64,000 nucleotides of DNA. Origin: Frigoribacterium sp. PhB160 (lineage in GTDB: Bacteria; Actinomycetota; Actinomycetes; Actinomycetales; Microbacteriaceae). Within the stretch, counting starts at the first letter, position 1, and each line of letters opens with the position of its first letter. Of the stretch, positions 48,132 to 56,245 are shown in pieces. The notes beneath the pieces are model-generated. The model was not told where the DNA came from, searched no databases, and worked only from the letters and a program-made list of their open reading frames with translations. Both the position numbers and the translations under genes were made by a program. The stretch is from contig NZ_RKIE01000001.1 in assembly GCF_003751785.1 (NCBI RefSeq), positions 1,217,564 to 1,281,563 on the forward strand, given 5' to 3'.

Positions 48132-49046
48132 GTGAACAGCGGCATCCTCCTCGTCGACAAGCCGCAGGGCATCACCAGCCACGACGTCGTCGCCCGCGTG
48201 CGACGGGCGGCCGGCACGCGCAAGGTCGGCCACGCCGGCACGCTCGACCCGCTCGCCACAGGGCTCCTCGTGCTCGGCGTCGACTCGTCGACGCGCCTCC
48301 TCACCTTCCTCGTCGGGCTCGACAAGACCTACGAGGCGACGATCCGCCTCGGCGTCGGCACGACGAGCGACGACTCCGACGGCGACGTCGTGCGGGTCGA
48401 CGACGCCTCCGCCCTCGAGGCCGCCGCGGTCGACGCGGGCATCGCGGACCTGACCGGCGAGATCAGCCAGGTGCCGACCACCGTCAGCGCGATCAAGGTG
48501 CGCGGCCGACGCGCCTACGACCTGGCCCGCGAGGGCGTCGAGGTCGAGCTCGCCGCCCGCGCGGTCACGATCTCCGAGTTCGCCGTCACCGACCGCCGGG
48601 CCGCCGTGCACGTCGGCGACGACGGCGCCGAGACGCCGGTGCTCGACCTCGACGTCCGCGTCCGCTGCTCGTCGGGCACCTACGTCCGTGCCCTCGCCCG
48701 CGACCTCGGCGCCGGGCTCGGCGTCGGCGGGCACCTGACGGCCCTGCGCCGGACGTCGGTGGGTCCCTTCGACGTGTCGCGCGCCTCCGTGCTGGAGGGC
48801 ATCGACGTCGCCCCGGCCCTGCTGCGGCCGACGGAGGTCGCCGAGATGCTCTTCCCCGTGTGGCGCATGAGCGCCGAGCAGTCCGTCGACCTCGGCCACG
48901 GCAAGAAGGTGGCCGTCGACCTCGACGACACGGCCGGGCCGCTGGCGGCCGTGACGCCCGCCGGCGACCTCGCGGGGCTCGTCTCCGTGACCGGGGGCCG
49001 GGCCCGGCCCATCGTCAACTTCCCGAGCGACGAGGTGCGCGCATGA
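48132..49046 (+). CDS. truB: tRNA pseudouridine(55) synthase
   Basis: This 304-residue enzyme makes the universal pseudouridine in the T-loop of tRNAs. The catalytic Asp39 lies in GHAGTLDPLATGLLVLG; GILLVDKPQGITSHD and RCSSGTYVRALARDLG are further family blocks. The C-terminal PUA-like part is present. The stop overlaps the next gene by 4 nt. Confidence 0.95.
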   Translation: MNSGILLVDKPQGITSHDVVARVRRAAGTRKVGHAGTLDPLATGLLVLGVDSSTRLLTFLVGLDKTYEATIRLGVGTTSDDSDGDVVRVDDASALEAAAVDAGIADLTGEISQVPTTVSAIKVRGRRAYDLAREGVEVELAARAVTISEFAVTDRRAAVHVGDDGAETPVLDLDVRVRCSSGTYVRALARDLGAGLGVGGHLTALRRTSVGPFDVSRASVLEGIDVAPALLRPTEVAEMLFPVWRMSAEQSVDLGHGKKVAVDLDDTAGPLAAVTPAGDLAGLVSVTGGRARPIVNFPSDEVRA

Positions 49047-49411
49047 TCGAGTGGTTCACCTGGGTGCAGGTCGTCGTGGCCTGCGTCGCCGGGCTCGTCT
49101 GCCTCGTCGCGGGGTTCTCGGGCAAGCTGCCGAACGACGTCACCGTCGGTGCGGCGGCGCTCGTGCTGCTGCTGCTCGTCGTGCAGCTGGTCGTCGCGAT
49201 CGTCGCCCCGTTCGCGGGCAACCCGCCGACGGGCAACGTCGTCGAGTTCTACATCTACCTCGTGTCGGCGATCCTCCTGCCGCCGCTCGCCGTCGTCTGG
49301 GCGCTCGTCGACCGCACCCGGTGGAGCAACCTCGTGCTGTCGGCGGCCGTCTTCGCCGTCGCGGTGATGGTCTACCGCATGCTGCAGATCTGGACCGTCC
49401 AGGTCGCCTGA
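49043..49411 (+). CDS. Four-helix membrane protein of unknown function
   Basis: This 122-residue hydrophobic protein has four predicted membrane helices (WVQVVVACVAGLVCLVAGF; AAALVLLLLVVQLVVAIVA; VEFYIYLVSAILLPPLAVVWAL; LSAAVFAVAVMVYRML). The ATG start overlaps the truB stop (ATGA), so translation is coupled. I do not recognise a named family. Confidence 0.75.
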   Translation: MIEWFTWVQVVVACVAGLVCLVAGFSGKLPNDVTVGAAALVLLLLVVQLVVAIVAPFAGNPPTGNVVEFYIYLVSAILLPPLAVVWALVDRTRWSNLVLSAAVFAVAVMVYRMLQIWTVQVA

Positions 49412-49445
49412 CCGAGCCGCGTCGGCACGAGCGTCGCGGGCGACC

Positions 49446-49451
49446 TATCCT
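49446..49451 (+). promoter_or_regulatory. -10 box (TATCCT), leaderless membrane protein gene
   Basis: TATCCT lies 8 nt before ATG 49460. Confidence 0.45.
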
Positions 49452-49459
49452 GGTGGGCG

Positions 49460-49957
49460 ATGGTCACTCAGAAGTCAACGCGCGCGGTCGGCATCGGCCG
49501 GGTCCTCATCGCGGTCTACGCCCTCCTCGCCCTCGCCGCCACCGGCCGGTCGGTCTTCCAGATCGCCGAGCAGTTCGACGAGGCGCCGCTCGCGTACTCG
49601 CTGAGCGCGCTCTCGGCCGTCGTCTACATCGTGGCGACGATCGCCCTGGTCAAGCGGGGCACCACGTCGTACGCCCTCGCCTGGGCGACCATCTCGTTCG
49701 AGCTGATCGGCGTCGTCGTCGTCGGCCTCATGACGGCCCTCGACCCCGAGCTCTTCCCCGACGACACCGTGTGGTCGTTCTTCGGTCGCGGCTACGGCTT
49801 CGTGCCCCTCGTGCTGCCCGTGCTCGGCCTGCTGTGGCTGGTGCGCACCCGTCCTGCGGGCGTCGGCCCGGCCCGAGTCGGCCGGGCGGGCGTCGACCCG
49901 GCGGGCGTCGACCCGGCGGGCGTCGACTCCTCGTCGCGCGGCGACGCCGACCGGTAG
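49460..49957 (+). CDS. Four-helix membrane protein with repeat tail
   Basis: This 165-residue protein has four membrane helices (about 15-35, 50-65, 75-95, 110-130). A C-terminal tail carries repeated AGVDP units encoded by 15-bp tandem DNA repeats. It is not assigned to a known family with certainty. It is followed by ribF after 5 nt and may be co-transcribed with it. Confidence 0.75.
   Translation: MVTQKSTRAVGIGRVLIAVYALLALAATGRSVFQIAEQFDEAPLAYSLSALSAVVYIVATIALVKRGTTSYALAWATISFELIGVVVVGLMTALDPELFPDDTVWSFFGRGYGFVPLVLPVLGLLWLVRTRPAGVGPARVGRAGVDPAGVDPAGVDSSSRGDADR
49887..49927 (+). repeat. 15-bp tandem repeat at gene 3' end
   Basis: CGGGCGTCGACCCGG occurs at 49887 and 49902 with a partial third copy from 49917. 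It encodes AGVDP repeats in the tail of the membrane protein. Confidence 0.85.
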
Positions 49958-49962
49958 CCGGC

Positions 49963-50907
49963 GTGCAGTTCTGGCAGGGCCTCGACGAGGTCCCGGGCGA
50001 CGTGGGGCCGAGCGCGGTCACCATCGGCAAGTTCGACGGCGTGCACGTCGGCCACCGCGCGGTGATCGGGCTGCTCGAGGACGTCGCGGCCGCCGAGTCG
50101 CTCGTGCCGACGGTCGTCACCTTCGACCGGCACCCCCTGACGCTCGTCCGCCCGGGCTCGGTGCCGACCTCCCTCGTCTCGAACGCCCAGAAGCGCGAGC
50201 TGCTGGAGGAGGCGGGGGTCGCCGCCACCCTCATGCTCCCGTTCGACGACGCCCTCCGCTCGCTCGACCCGGTCGAGTTCGTCGACCGGGTGCTCGTCGA
50301 CGCCCTCCACGCCCGCGTCGTGTTCGTCGGCGACGACTTCCGGTTCGGCGTGCGGGGCAGCGGCACCGTCGACACCCTGCGCGAGCTCTCGGGGCCGAGG
50401 GGGTTCCGCGTGGTCTCGATCGACGACGTGCGTCCCTCGGGCGACCGCCGCGCCTCCTCGACCTGGATCCGCGAGCTGCTCGACGCCGGGCGCGTCCGCG
50501 AGGCCGGGGCGCTGCTCGGCCGCGAGCCCGCCGTCCGCGGAGTCGTCGTGCACGGCCAGCAGCGGGGCCGCGAGCTCGGGTTCCCGACGGCCAACCTCGC
50601 GCCGCGCAGCGAGGGCTTCGTCCCGGCCGACGGCGTGTACGCCGCGCACGTGCTGGTCGGCGAGACGCTGTACCCGGCCGCCGTCTCGGTGGGCAACAAC
50701 CCGACCTTCGAGGGCGTGCCCGAGAAGCAGGTCGAGGCCCACCTGCTCGACGTCTCGCTCGACCTCTACGGCCAGGTCGTGACCGTGCACTTCATCGACT
50801 GGGTGCGCGGCAACGTCAAGTTCGAGGGGCTCGACGCGTTGATCGAGCACATCCGCGCCGACGTCGTCCGCTGCCGCGAGATCCTCGGCGTGCCCGCGCC
50901 CTCCTAG
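49963..50907 (+). CDS. ribF: Bifunctional riboflavin kinase/FAD synthetase
   Basis: This 314-residue enzyme phosphorylates riboflavin to FMN and adenylates it to FAD. The N-terminal adenylyltransferase domain has TIGKFDGVHVGHR, FDRHPLTLV and STWIRELL. The C-terminal kinase domain has GRELGFPTANLAP, NNPTF and VEAHLLD. The start is GTG 49963; the frame is open upstream over the preceding genes. The location after truB is conserved in many bacteria. Confidence 0.94.
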   Translation: MQFWQGLDEVPGDVGPSAVTIGKFDGVHVGHRAVIGLLEDVAAAESLVPTVVTFDRHPLTLVRPGSVPTSLVSNAQKRELLEEAGVAATLMLPFDDALRSLDPVEFVDRVLVDALHARVVFVGDDFRFGVRGSGTVDTLRELSGPRGFRVVSIDDVRPSGDRRASSTWIRELLDAGRVREAGALLGREPAVRGVVVHGQQRGRELGFPTANLAPRSEGFVPADGVYAAHVLVGETLYPAAVSVGNNPTFEGVPEKQVEAHLLDVSLDLYGQVVTVHFIDWVRGNVKFEGLDALIEHIRADVVRCREILGVPAPS

Positions 50908-51014
50908 CTCCGCGGCGCGGACGGCCCGGCCCTCGCCGGGCGGGGCCGAAGGGGCCACCCGGAGGCGCGGACCGGCTTCCCCCGCCGGCCCGGCACGGTC
51001 CGGGCGCCCGGGCG

Positions 51015-51020
51015 TAGCGT
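51015..51020 (+). promoter_or_regulatory. -10 box (TAGCGT), leaderless SDR gene
   Basis: TAGCGT lies 6 nt before ATG 51027, favouring this ATG over GTG 51024. Confidence 0.45.
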
Positions 51021-51026
51021 GGCGTG

Positions 51027-52580
51027 ATGCCCACCGACGCACCTCCCAGCCCCACGCCCGAGAGCCACGCGAACGACGCCGCGGTCGCCGGCAAGCGCGT
51101 GCTCGTGACCGGGGCGACCGGCTACATCGGCGGCCGGCTGACGCCCCGCCTCGTCGCGGCCGGGGCCGACGTCCGCGTGCTGGTCCGCACGCCCGACAAG
51201 CTCGTCGACGTGCCCTGGGCGCCCGACGTCGACGTCGTGCAGGGCGACCTCACCGACCCCGACAGCGTCCGCCCCGCCATGGAGGGAGTGGACGTCGTCT
51301 ACTACCTCGCCCACGCGATGGGCGGCCGCGGCGACTTCGAGGCGGCCGAGGCCACGGCGGCCCACACGGTGGCCGACGCCGCACGCGAGGCCGGGGTGGG
51401 CCGCATCGTGTACCTCGGCGGGCTGCACCCCGAGGGCGAGCTGTCGAAGCACCTCCGGTCGCGGAAGGACGTCGGCGACATCCTGCTCGCCAGCGGCGTG
51501 CCCACCACGGCGCTGCAGGCCGGCGTCGTCATCGGCTCCGGGTCGGCCTCGTTCGAGATGATCCGGCACCTCACCGACGTGCTGCCCTACATGCCGGCGC
51601 CGAAGTGGGTGCGCAACCGCATCCAGCCGATCGCCGTCCGCGACGTGCTGCACTACCTCCTCGGCTCGGCGGGGATGCCGGACGACGTCTCCCGCACCTT
51701 CGACATCGGCGGCCCCGACGTGCTGCGCTACGGCCAGATGATGAACGGCTACGCCCTCGAGGCGGGCCTCAAGCAGCGGCCGATCGCGTCGCTGCCGGTG
51801 TTCACGCCGTGGCTCGCCTCCCAGTGGGTCAACCTCGTCACGCCCGTGCCGCGCGCGCTGGCCGTGCCCATCATCGCCTCGCTGCAGTACGACTGCGTCG
51901 TGCACGAGAGCGACATCGACCGGTACGTGCCCGCTCCGCCCGAGGGGCTGCTCCGCTACCGGCAGGCGGTCCGCCTCGCCCTCCAGCGCGAGCAGGACGG
52001 CGAGGTCGAGACGAGCTGGCAGGACAGCTCGGTGTCGGGGGCGCCCAGCGACCTGCTGCCGAGCGACCCCGACTGGTCCGGCCACACCGTGTACACCGAC
52101 GACCGGGAGACGGACTCGTCCGCGCCTCCGGCCGCACTCTGGACCGTCGTCGAGGGCATCGGCGGCGAGAACGGCTGGTACTCGTTCCCCCTCGCCTGGG
52201 CCGCCCGCGGCTGGATGGACCGGCTCGTCGGCGGGGTCGGCCTGCAGCGCGGCCGACGCAGCCGCAGCAGCCTCCGGGCCGGCGACGCCCTCGACTGGTG
52301 GCGCGTCGAGAAGATCGAGCGCGGCCACCTGCTGCGGCTGCGCGCCGAGATGAAGGTGCCGGGCGGCGCGTGGCTCGAGATGACGGTCACGCCGCGCGAC
52401 GACGGCGGGTCGCACTACCGGCAGCGGGCCGTGTTCTTCCCGACCGGTCTCGGCGGGCGGCTGTACTGGATCGCGATCCTCCCCTTCCACGGGGTGATCT
52501 TCTCGGGCATGCTGCGGCGCATCACGGCGACCGCGGAGCGCGCGGCGGCGGGGGAGCGCACGGCGGGCGGTCCTGCGTGA
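51027..52580 (+). CDS. NAD(P)-binding SDR-type protein with DUF2867 domain
   Basis: This 517-residue protein has an N-terminal Rossmann fold with the nucleotide motif VTGATGYIGGRLTPRL and VVYYLAHAMGG (about 20-320). A C-terminal DUF2867 domain (about 330-515) has LWTVVEGIGGENGWYSF and LDWWRVEKIERGHLLRLRAEM. It resembles atypical SDRs related to NmrA/complex I assembly-like proteins. The substrate is unknown. The stop overlaps a small membrane protein gene by 4 nt. Confidence 0.85.
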   Translation: MPTDAPPSPTPESHANDAAVAGKRVLVTGATGYIGGRLTPRLVAAGADVRVLVRTPDKLVDVPWAPDVDVVQGDLTDPDSVRPAMEGVDVVYYLAHAMGGRGDFEAAEATAAHTVADAAREAGVGRIVYLGGLHPEGELSKHLRSRKDVGDILLASGVPTTALQAGVVIGSGSASFEMIRHLTDVLPYMPAPKWVRNRIQPIAVRDVLHYLLGSAGMPDDVSRTFDIGGPDVLRYGQMMNGYALEAGLKQRPIASLPVFTPWLASQWVNLVTPVPRALAVPIIASLQYDCVVHESDIDRYVPAPPEGLLRYRQAVRLALQREQDGEVETSWQDSSVSGAPSDLLPSDPDWSGHTVYTDDRETDSSAPPAALWTVVEGIGGENGWYSFPLAWAARGWMDRLVGGVGLQRGRRSRSSLRAGDALDWWRVEKIERGHLLRLRAEMKVPGGAWLEMTVTPRDDGGSHYRQRAVFFPTGLGGRLYWIAILPFHGVIFSGMLRRITATAERAAAGERTAGGPA

Positions 52581-52783
52581 CGGCGACGCGCCTCCTCGTG
52601 GCCGTCTCGACGCCGTCCCCGCTCTACCCTGCCGAGGCCGGGGCCTCGTCGCCGGTGCCGCTCTGGCTGGGCGTCGTGCTCGTGGCGCTGGTCGTCTTCT
52701 CGTCCGTGGTGGTGCTGCTGCCTCCCGTGCGGCACGCCCTCGACCGGGTCTCGAGCCGCCGGCCCAGGCGCTTCCGCGACTGA
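52577..52783 (+). CDS. Small single-pass membrane protein
   Basis: This 68-residue protein has one membrane helix (about 28-50, LWLGVVLVALVVFSSVVVLL) followed by a basic tail (SSRRPRRF). The GTG start overlaps the preceding SDR gene stop (GTGA). No recognised family. Confidence 0.6.
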   Translation: MTATRLLVAVSTPSPLYPAEAGASSPVPLWLGVVLVALVVFSSVVVLLPPVRHALDRVSSRRPRRFRD

Positions 52784-52788
52784 GGCGG

Positions 52789-52794
52789 TAACGT
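52789..52794 (+). promoter_or_regulatory. -10 box (TAACGT) upstream of SGNH hydrolase gene
   Basis: TAACGT predicts a leader of about 50 nt carrying AAGGAGG at 52840-52846 before ATG 52852. Confidence 0.4.
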
Positions 52795-52851
52795 CGCAGG
52801 CCAGGGCGCTCCCTCGGGAGGCGTCGATCACCACGCGACAAGGAGGCCACC

Positions 52852-53436
52852 ATGGCGCACGGAGAGAAACTCGTCTTCGTCGGCGACAGCATCACGGAGG
52901 GCGGCGACTGGGCCGCCTGGTTCCCCGACGACGAGGTCGTGAACCTCGGGGTCGGCGGCGACACGACCGCCTCGCTCGCCGAGCGCCTCGACCAGGTCGT
53001 CGCGGCGCAGCCCGACTCGGTCGTGCTGTTGATCGGCGCGAACGACTTCGGCTCGCGGCGGTCGGTCGAGCAGGTCGTCCGCGGCGTCGAGTCGATCCTG
53101 GTGACGATGCGCCGCGAGCTGCCCGGCACCCGGCTGCTGCTGCAGTCGATCCTGCCCCGGGGCGCCGACTACGCGGCCCGCATCCAGGACGCCAACCGGC
53201 ACCTGCGCCAGTTCTCGGCGACCGTGCGGGCCCAGTGGCTCGACCTCTGGCCGGCCCTCTCCGACGAGTCGGGCGACGCGATCCGGCCCGAGTTCAGCGA
53301 CGACCAGCTGCACCTCACGCCCGCCGGCTACGACGCCTGGGTGGCCGAGCTGCGACCCGGGCTCGAGCGCCTGCGCGGCGAGCCGCCGATGAGCCGTCCG
53401 CTGACGGTCATCACCACCGCCTACGACATCGAGTAG
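52852..53436 (+). CDS. SGNH/GDSL hydrolase family protein
   Basis: This 194-residue cytoplasmic esterase-like protein has all four SGNH blocks: VGDSITEGG (catalytic Ser), GVGGDTT (Gly), IGANDFG (Asn) and DQLHLTPAGY (Asp and His). It has no signal peptide. The substrate is unknown; relatives include acyl-hydrolases and lysophospholipase-like enzymes. A strong AAGGAGG site precedes the ATG. Confidence 0.9.
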   Translation: MAHGEKLVFVGDSITEGGDWAAWFPDDEVVNLGVGGDTTASLAERLDQVVAAQPDSVVLLIGANDFGSRRSVEQVVRGVESILVTMRRELPGTRLLLQSILPRGADYAARIQDANRHLRQFSATVRAQWLDLWPALSDESGDAIRPEFSDDQLHLTPAGYDAWVAELRPGLERLRGEPPMSRPLTVITTAYDIE

Positions 53437-53462
53437 CGACGCTCGGCCTCGTCCCGGGCCGG

Positions 53463-53468
53463 TAGGCT
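53463..53468 (+). promoter_or_regulatory. -10 box (TAGGCT), leaderless membrane protein gene
   Basis: TAGGCT lies 6 nt before GTG 53475. Confidence 0.5.
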
Positions 53469-53474
53469 CGCCGG

Positions 53475-53816
53475 GTGCCGACGCCCACCGCCCCCGACTT
53501 CCTCCGCCCCGCGCTCGCGCCCGGCCTGCTCGGGGCCGTCGTGCTGACGGTGGGAGCGTTCCTGCTCGACTCGTCGCTGTTCACGATCGTGCGGTTCGCC
53601 GTCGCCATCCTCGCGCTCATCGTGCTCGTCTTCGCCTGGCGTGGACGCACCTGGTGGGCGCTGCCCCTCCTCGCGGCGATCGCCGTCTGCTGGAACCCCG
53701 TGTGGGTGCTTCCGCTCTCGGGGCAGCCCTGGGCCGCGATGCAGTTCGCGGCGGCCGTCGTCTTCGTGGCGGCGGGGGTGCTGATCAAGGTGCCCGCTCC
53801 GCGGGACGGCCGCTGA
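53475..53816 (+). CDS. Small four-helix membrane protein
   Basis: This 113-residue protein has hydrophobic segments at about 15-31, 37-53, 60-72 and 85-103, with conserved-looking Trp/Pro pairs (WNPVWVLPLSGQPW). It is similar in layout to short DUF-type membrane proteins common in Microbacteriaceae, but no function is known. Confidence 0.7.
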   Translation: MPTPTAPDFLRPALAPGLLGAVVLTVGAFLLDSSLFTIVRFAVAILALIVLVFAWRGRTWWALPLLAAIAVCWNPVWVLPLSGQPWAAMQFAAAVVFVAAGVLIKVPAPRDGR

Positions 53817-53886
53817 CGGTTCTCTGCCGGCGGCCGTCGGTCCGGCGGCCGTCACGGCCCTGGCGGCGTCCGCGTCCGCGGACCGC

Positions 53887-53892
53887 TAAAAT
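53887..53892 (+). promoter_or_regulatory. -10 box (TAAAAT) of Stealth transcript
   Basis: TAAAAT, among the most AT-rich hexamers in any gap of the window, lies 8 nt before ATG 53901 of an upstream ORF. Confidence 0.55.
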
Positions 53893-53900
53893 CGAAGCGC

Positions 53901-53948
53901 ATGTGTGCGCAGGGCCTGCCCGAGGTCCGCACGGAAGGTAGAGCCTGA
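53901..53948 (+). CDS. 15-codon leaderless upstream ORF before Stealth gene
   Basis: MCAQGLPEVRTEGRA followed by TGA; the stop codon directly abuts the Stealth ATG (TGA|ATG, 53946-53951). A TAAAAT box sits 8 nt upstream, so the mRNA would begin at or very near this ATG. A weak GGAAGG within the ORF (53931-53936) could serve the main gene, so translation is likely coupled. The Cys at codon 2 recalls Cys-containing attenuator uORFs in mycobacteria. Confidence 0.45.
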   Translation: MCAQGLPEVRTEGRA

Positions 53949-55580
53949 ATGGTCACGGAGATCACCGGTACGACAGAGAGTCCTCTGCTGACCCCTCGTC
54001 CCCGACCCGGTGGTCTCGACCGTGACGACGTGGTCGTCCGCAAGGGGCAGTTCACGCTGCTCAACGGGCACCTGACGCCCCAGCAGTCGATGATCGAAGA
54101 CCTGCTCTTCATCCGCCGTGTGCTCGACGAGGCCCAGATCCCCTTCCTGCTCGTGCGGGGCAACGACGTCCGGCCGGTCATCGCCGTCGACGTCGTGCAC
54201 CGCGACGCCTTCATCGCCGCGATGATCGCCGCCTCTGGCACCGAGCCGTTCTACGCCAAGGCCGGCAAGGGCGACGCCGTCCTCGTCGCCGAGGGCGGGC
54301 TCGAGTCGGTCGACGACATGGCCTTCAAGGTCTACCGGCCGCGCGTCGAGCCGATCGGCCGCCTCCGCTACGGCGCCGGCACGGCCGTCCAGGTCGAGTT
54401 CTGGGTGCTCACCGACGACGAGGTGCTCGTGCCGGTCGAGAACGCGCTCATGCGCACCGAGCTGCCCCGCGAGGAGGCCGTCGAGACGACGGTCGAGCGC
54501 TACGGGCTCGAGTGGCCGACCCTCGAGCACATGTTCGACGACCACGCCACCGACATCACCTTCGAGATCGACATCGTCTTCTCGTGGGTCGACGGCAACT
54601 CCGTCGAGTACCAGCGCGCGCGTGCGGCCCAGGCGAAGCGCCACGTGGTGGGCGAGGGCGACGACAGCGTCGCGCGCTTCCGACAGATCGACGAGCTGAA
54701 GTACGCGCTCCGCAGCGTGTACATGTTCGCGCCCTGGGTGCGGACGATCTACATCGCCACCGACTCGCCGGTGCCCGAGTGGCTCGGCGAGCACCCGCGC
54801 GTGCGGGTCGTGCGCAGCGAGGAGTTCTTCTCCGACCAGTCGTTCCTGCCGACCCACAACTCGCAGGCCGTCGAGTCGCAGCTGCACCACATCGAGGGGC
54901 TCAGCGAGCACTTCCTCTACTCGAACGACGACATGTTCTTCGGCCGGCCGGTGGCGCCGTCGATGTTCTTCTCGCCCGGCTCGGTGACGAAGTTCATCGA
55001 GGCCGACACCCGCATCGGGCTCGGGCTCAACAACCCCGAGCGCAGCGGGTTCGAGAACGCCGCGCGCGTCAACCGCCGACTGCTGCAGCAGCGCTTCGGC
55101 CGGGTCACCACGCGCCACCTCGAGCACACCGCCGCCCCGCTCCGCCGCAGCGTGCTGTTCGAGCTGGAGCACGAGTTCGCCGACGAGTTCACCGCGACCG
55201 CCGCCAGCCCCTTCCGCGCGAAGGAGAACATCTCGGTCACGAACTCGCTGTACCACTACTACTCGCTGATGACCGGTCGCGCGATCGTCCAGGAGAACGC
55301 CAAGGTGAGCTACGTCGACACGACGATGGCGTCGGGCCTCGCCTCGCTCTCCGACCTGCTCAAGAAGCGCTCGTTCGACTTCTTCTGCCTCAACGACGGC
55401 AGCTTCCCCGAGGTCTCCGACGAGGAGCGCACGACGACCGTCACCGAGTTCCTCGAGCGCTACTACCCGTTCGCCGCCCCGTGGGAGAAGGACGAGATCG
55501 ACCGTCTGGCCCGCGAGTCGGCCGAGCAAGACCGACGGGCGCTCCGCGCCGGGGGCACGCAGGGGTCGCTCGAGAGCTGA
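53949..55580 (+). CDS. Stealth-family sugar-phosphate transferase
   Basis: This 543-residue protein belongs to the Stealth family of capsule-type hexose-1-phosphate transferases (related to CpsY and GlcNAc-1-phosphotransferase). CR1 is FEIDIVFSWVDGN (about 208). CR2 has RQIDELKYALRSVYMFAPWV and SFLPTHNSQAVE. CR3 includes HFLYSNDDMFFG, and CR4 lies near the C-terminus. There is no signal or membrane helix. No capsule or glycosyltransferase gene is adjacent, which is unusual for the family. Confidence 0.9.
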   Translation: MVTEITGTTESPLLTPRPRPGGLDRDDVVVRKGQFTLLNGHLTPQQSMIEDLLFIRRVLDEAQIPFLLVRGNDVRPVIAVDVVHRDAFIAAMIAASGTEPFYAKAGKGDAVLVAEGGLESVDDMAFKVYRPRVEPIGRLRYGAGTAVQVEFWVLTDDEVLVPVENALMRTELPREEAVETTVERYGLEWPTLEHMFDDHATDITFEIDIVFSWVDGNSVEYQRARAAQAKRHVVGEGDDSVARFRQIDELKYALRSVYMFAPWVRTIYIATDSPVPEWLGEHPRVRVVRSEEFFSDQSFLPTHNSQAVESQLHHIEGLSEHFLYSNDDMFFGRPVAPSMFFSPGSVTKFIEADTRIGLGLNNPERSGFENAARVNRRLLQQRFGRVTTRHLEHTAAPLRRSVLFELEHEFADEFTATAASPFRAKENISVTNSLYHYYSLMTGRAIVQENAKVSYVDTTMASGLASLSDLLKKRSFDFFCLNDGSFPEVSDEERTTTVTEFLERYYPFAAPWEKDEIDRLARESAEQDRRALRAGGTQGSLES

Positions 55581-55604
55581 CGTCGGGGCACGAGGCGGAG
55601 GACT

Positions 55605-55647
55605 CGGGGAGGCGCGGTGTGCGCCTTCCCGTCCCCGCGCCTCCCCG
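55605..55647. terminator. 13-bp bidirectional hairpin between convergent genes
   Basis: CGGGGAGGCGCGG (55605-55617) pairs with CCGCGCCTCCCCG (55635-55647), between the Stealth and NUDIX genes. It shares the GGGAGGCGCGG core. Confidence 0.7.
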
Positions 55648-55680
55648 TCGGGGTGCGTCGTCTCTCGGGGCGGACGCTCG

Positions 55681-56178
55681 TCAGGCGCGCGGCGCACGCC
55701 GCGCGACGCCGGCGGCCGTGAACTCGGCCGAGGGGTCGTCGCCGAGGGCGGCGGCGACCCGCGACAGCATGTCGGCGGACATCGGCGGCAGCGCGTCGCG
55801 GGCGAACCAGCGGGCCTCGGTGTTCTCGCCGTCGGCCGGGGAGGGGTCGCCCGAGACCCAGTGCATCGCGAAGGTGTGGTCGACGTAGCTCGCCCGGTCG
55901 CCGTTGGCGTACTCGATCTCGGGGGTGACGCCGAGGCACGCGAAGCGGACGGGCTCGACGACGACGTCGGCCTCCTCGAGGCACTCCCGCACGGCGGCGT
56001 CGGCGGGGTGCTCGCCGGGGTCGACAATGCCGGTGACCGGGGTCCAGGCGCCCGTGTCGGCGCGGCGCACCAGCAACAGCTCGTCGCCGCGGACGACGAC
56101 CGCCGTCACGCCGGTCAGCCAGAGCGGCGCGTGGCCGATCTTCTCTCGGAGGGACAGGACGAAGTCGGGGACGGCCAT
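55681..56178 (-). CDS. NUDIX hydrolase
   Basis: This 165-residue protein has a NUDIX box GIVDPGEHPADAAVRECLEEADV, with RECLEE as the catalytic helix; the usual final Gly is Ala. It hydrolyses an unknown nucleoside diphosphate derivative. The start is ATG 56176-56178 (MAVPDFVLSL). The open frame extends further upstream but runs over the divergent promoter. Confidence 0.88.
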   Translation of the reverse strand: MAVPDFVLSLREKIGHAPLWLTGVTAVVVRGDELLLVRRADTGAWTPVTGIVDPGEHPADAAVRECLEEADVVVEPVRFACLGVTPEIEYANGDRASYVDHTFAMHWVSGDPSPADGENTEARWFARDALPPMSADMLSRVAAALGDDPSAEFTAAGVARRAPRA

Positions 56179-56233
56179 GGGGTCGAGCCTAGTCAGGCGG
56201 GCTGGCGGCGCGGGGGAGCGGGGTGGTGCGCCG

Positions 56234-56239
56234 TAGGCT
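56234..56239 (+). promoter_or_regulatory. -10 box (TAGGCT), leaderless MpaB-like gene
   Basis: TAGGCT lies 6 nt before ATG 56246. Confidence 0.5.
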
Positions 56240-56245
56240 GCTCTC

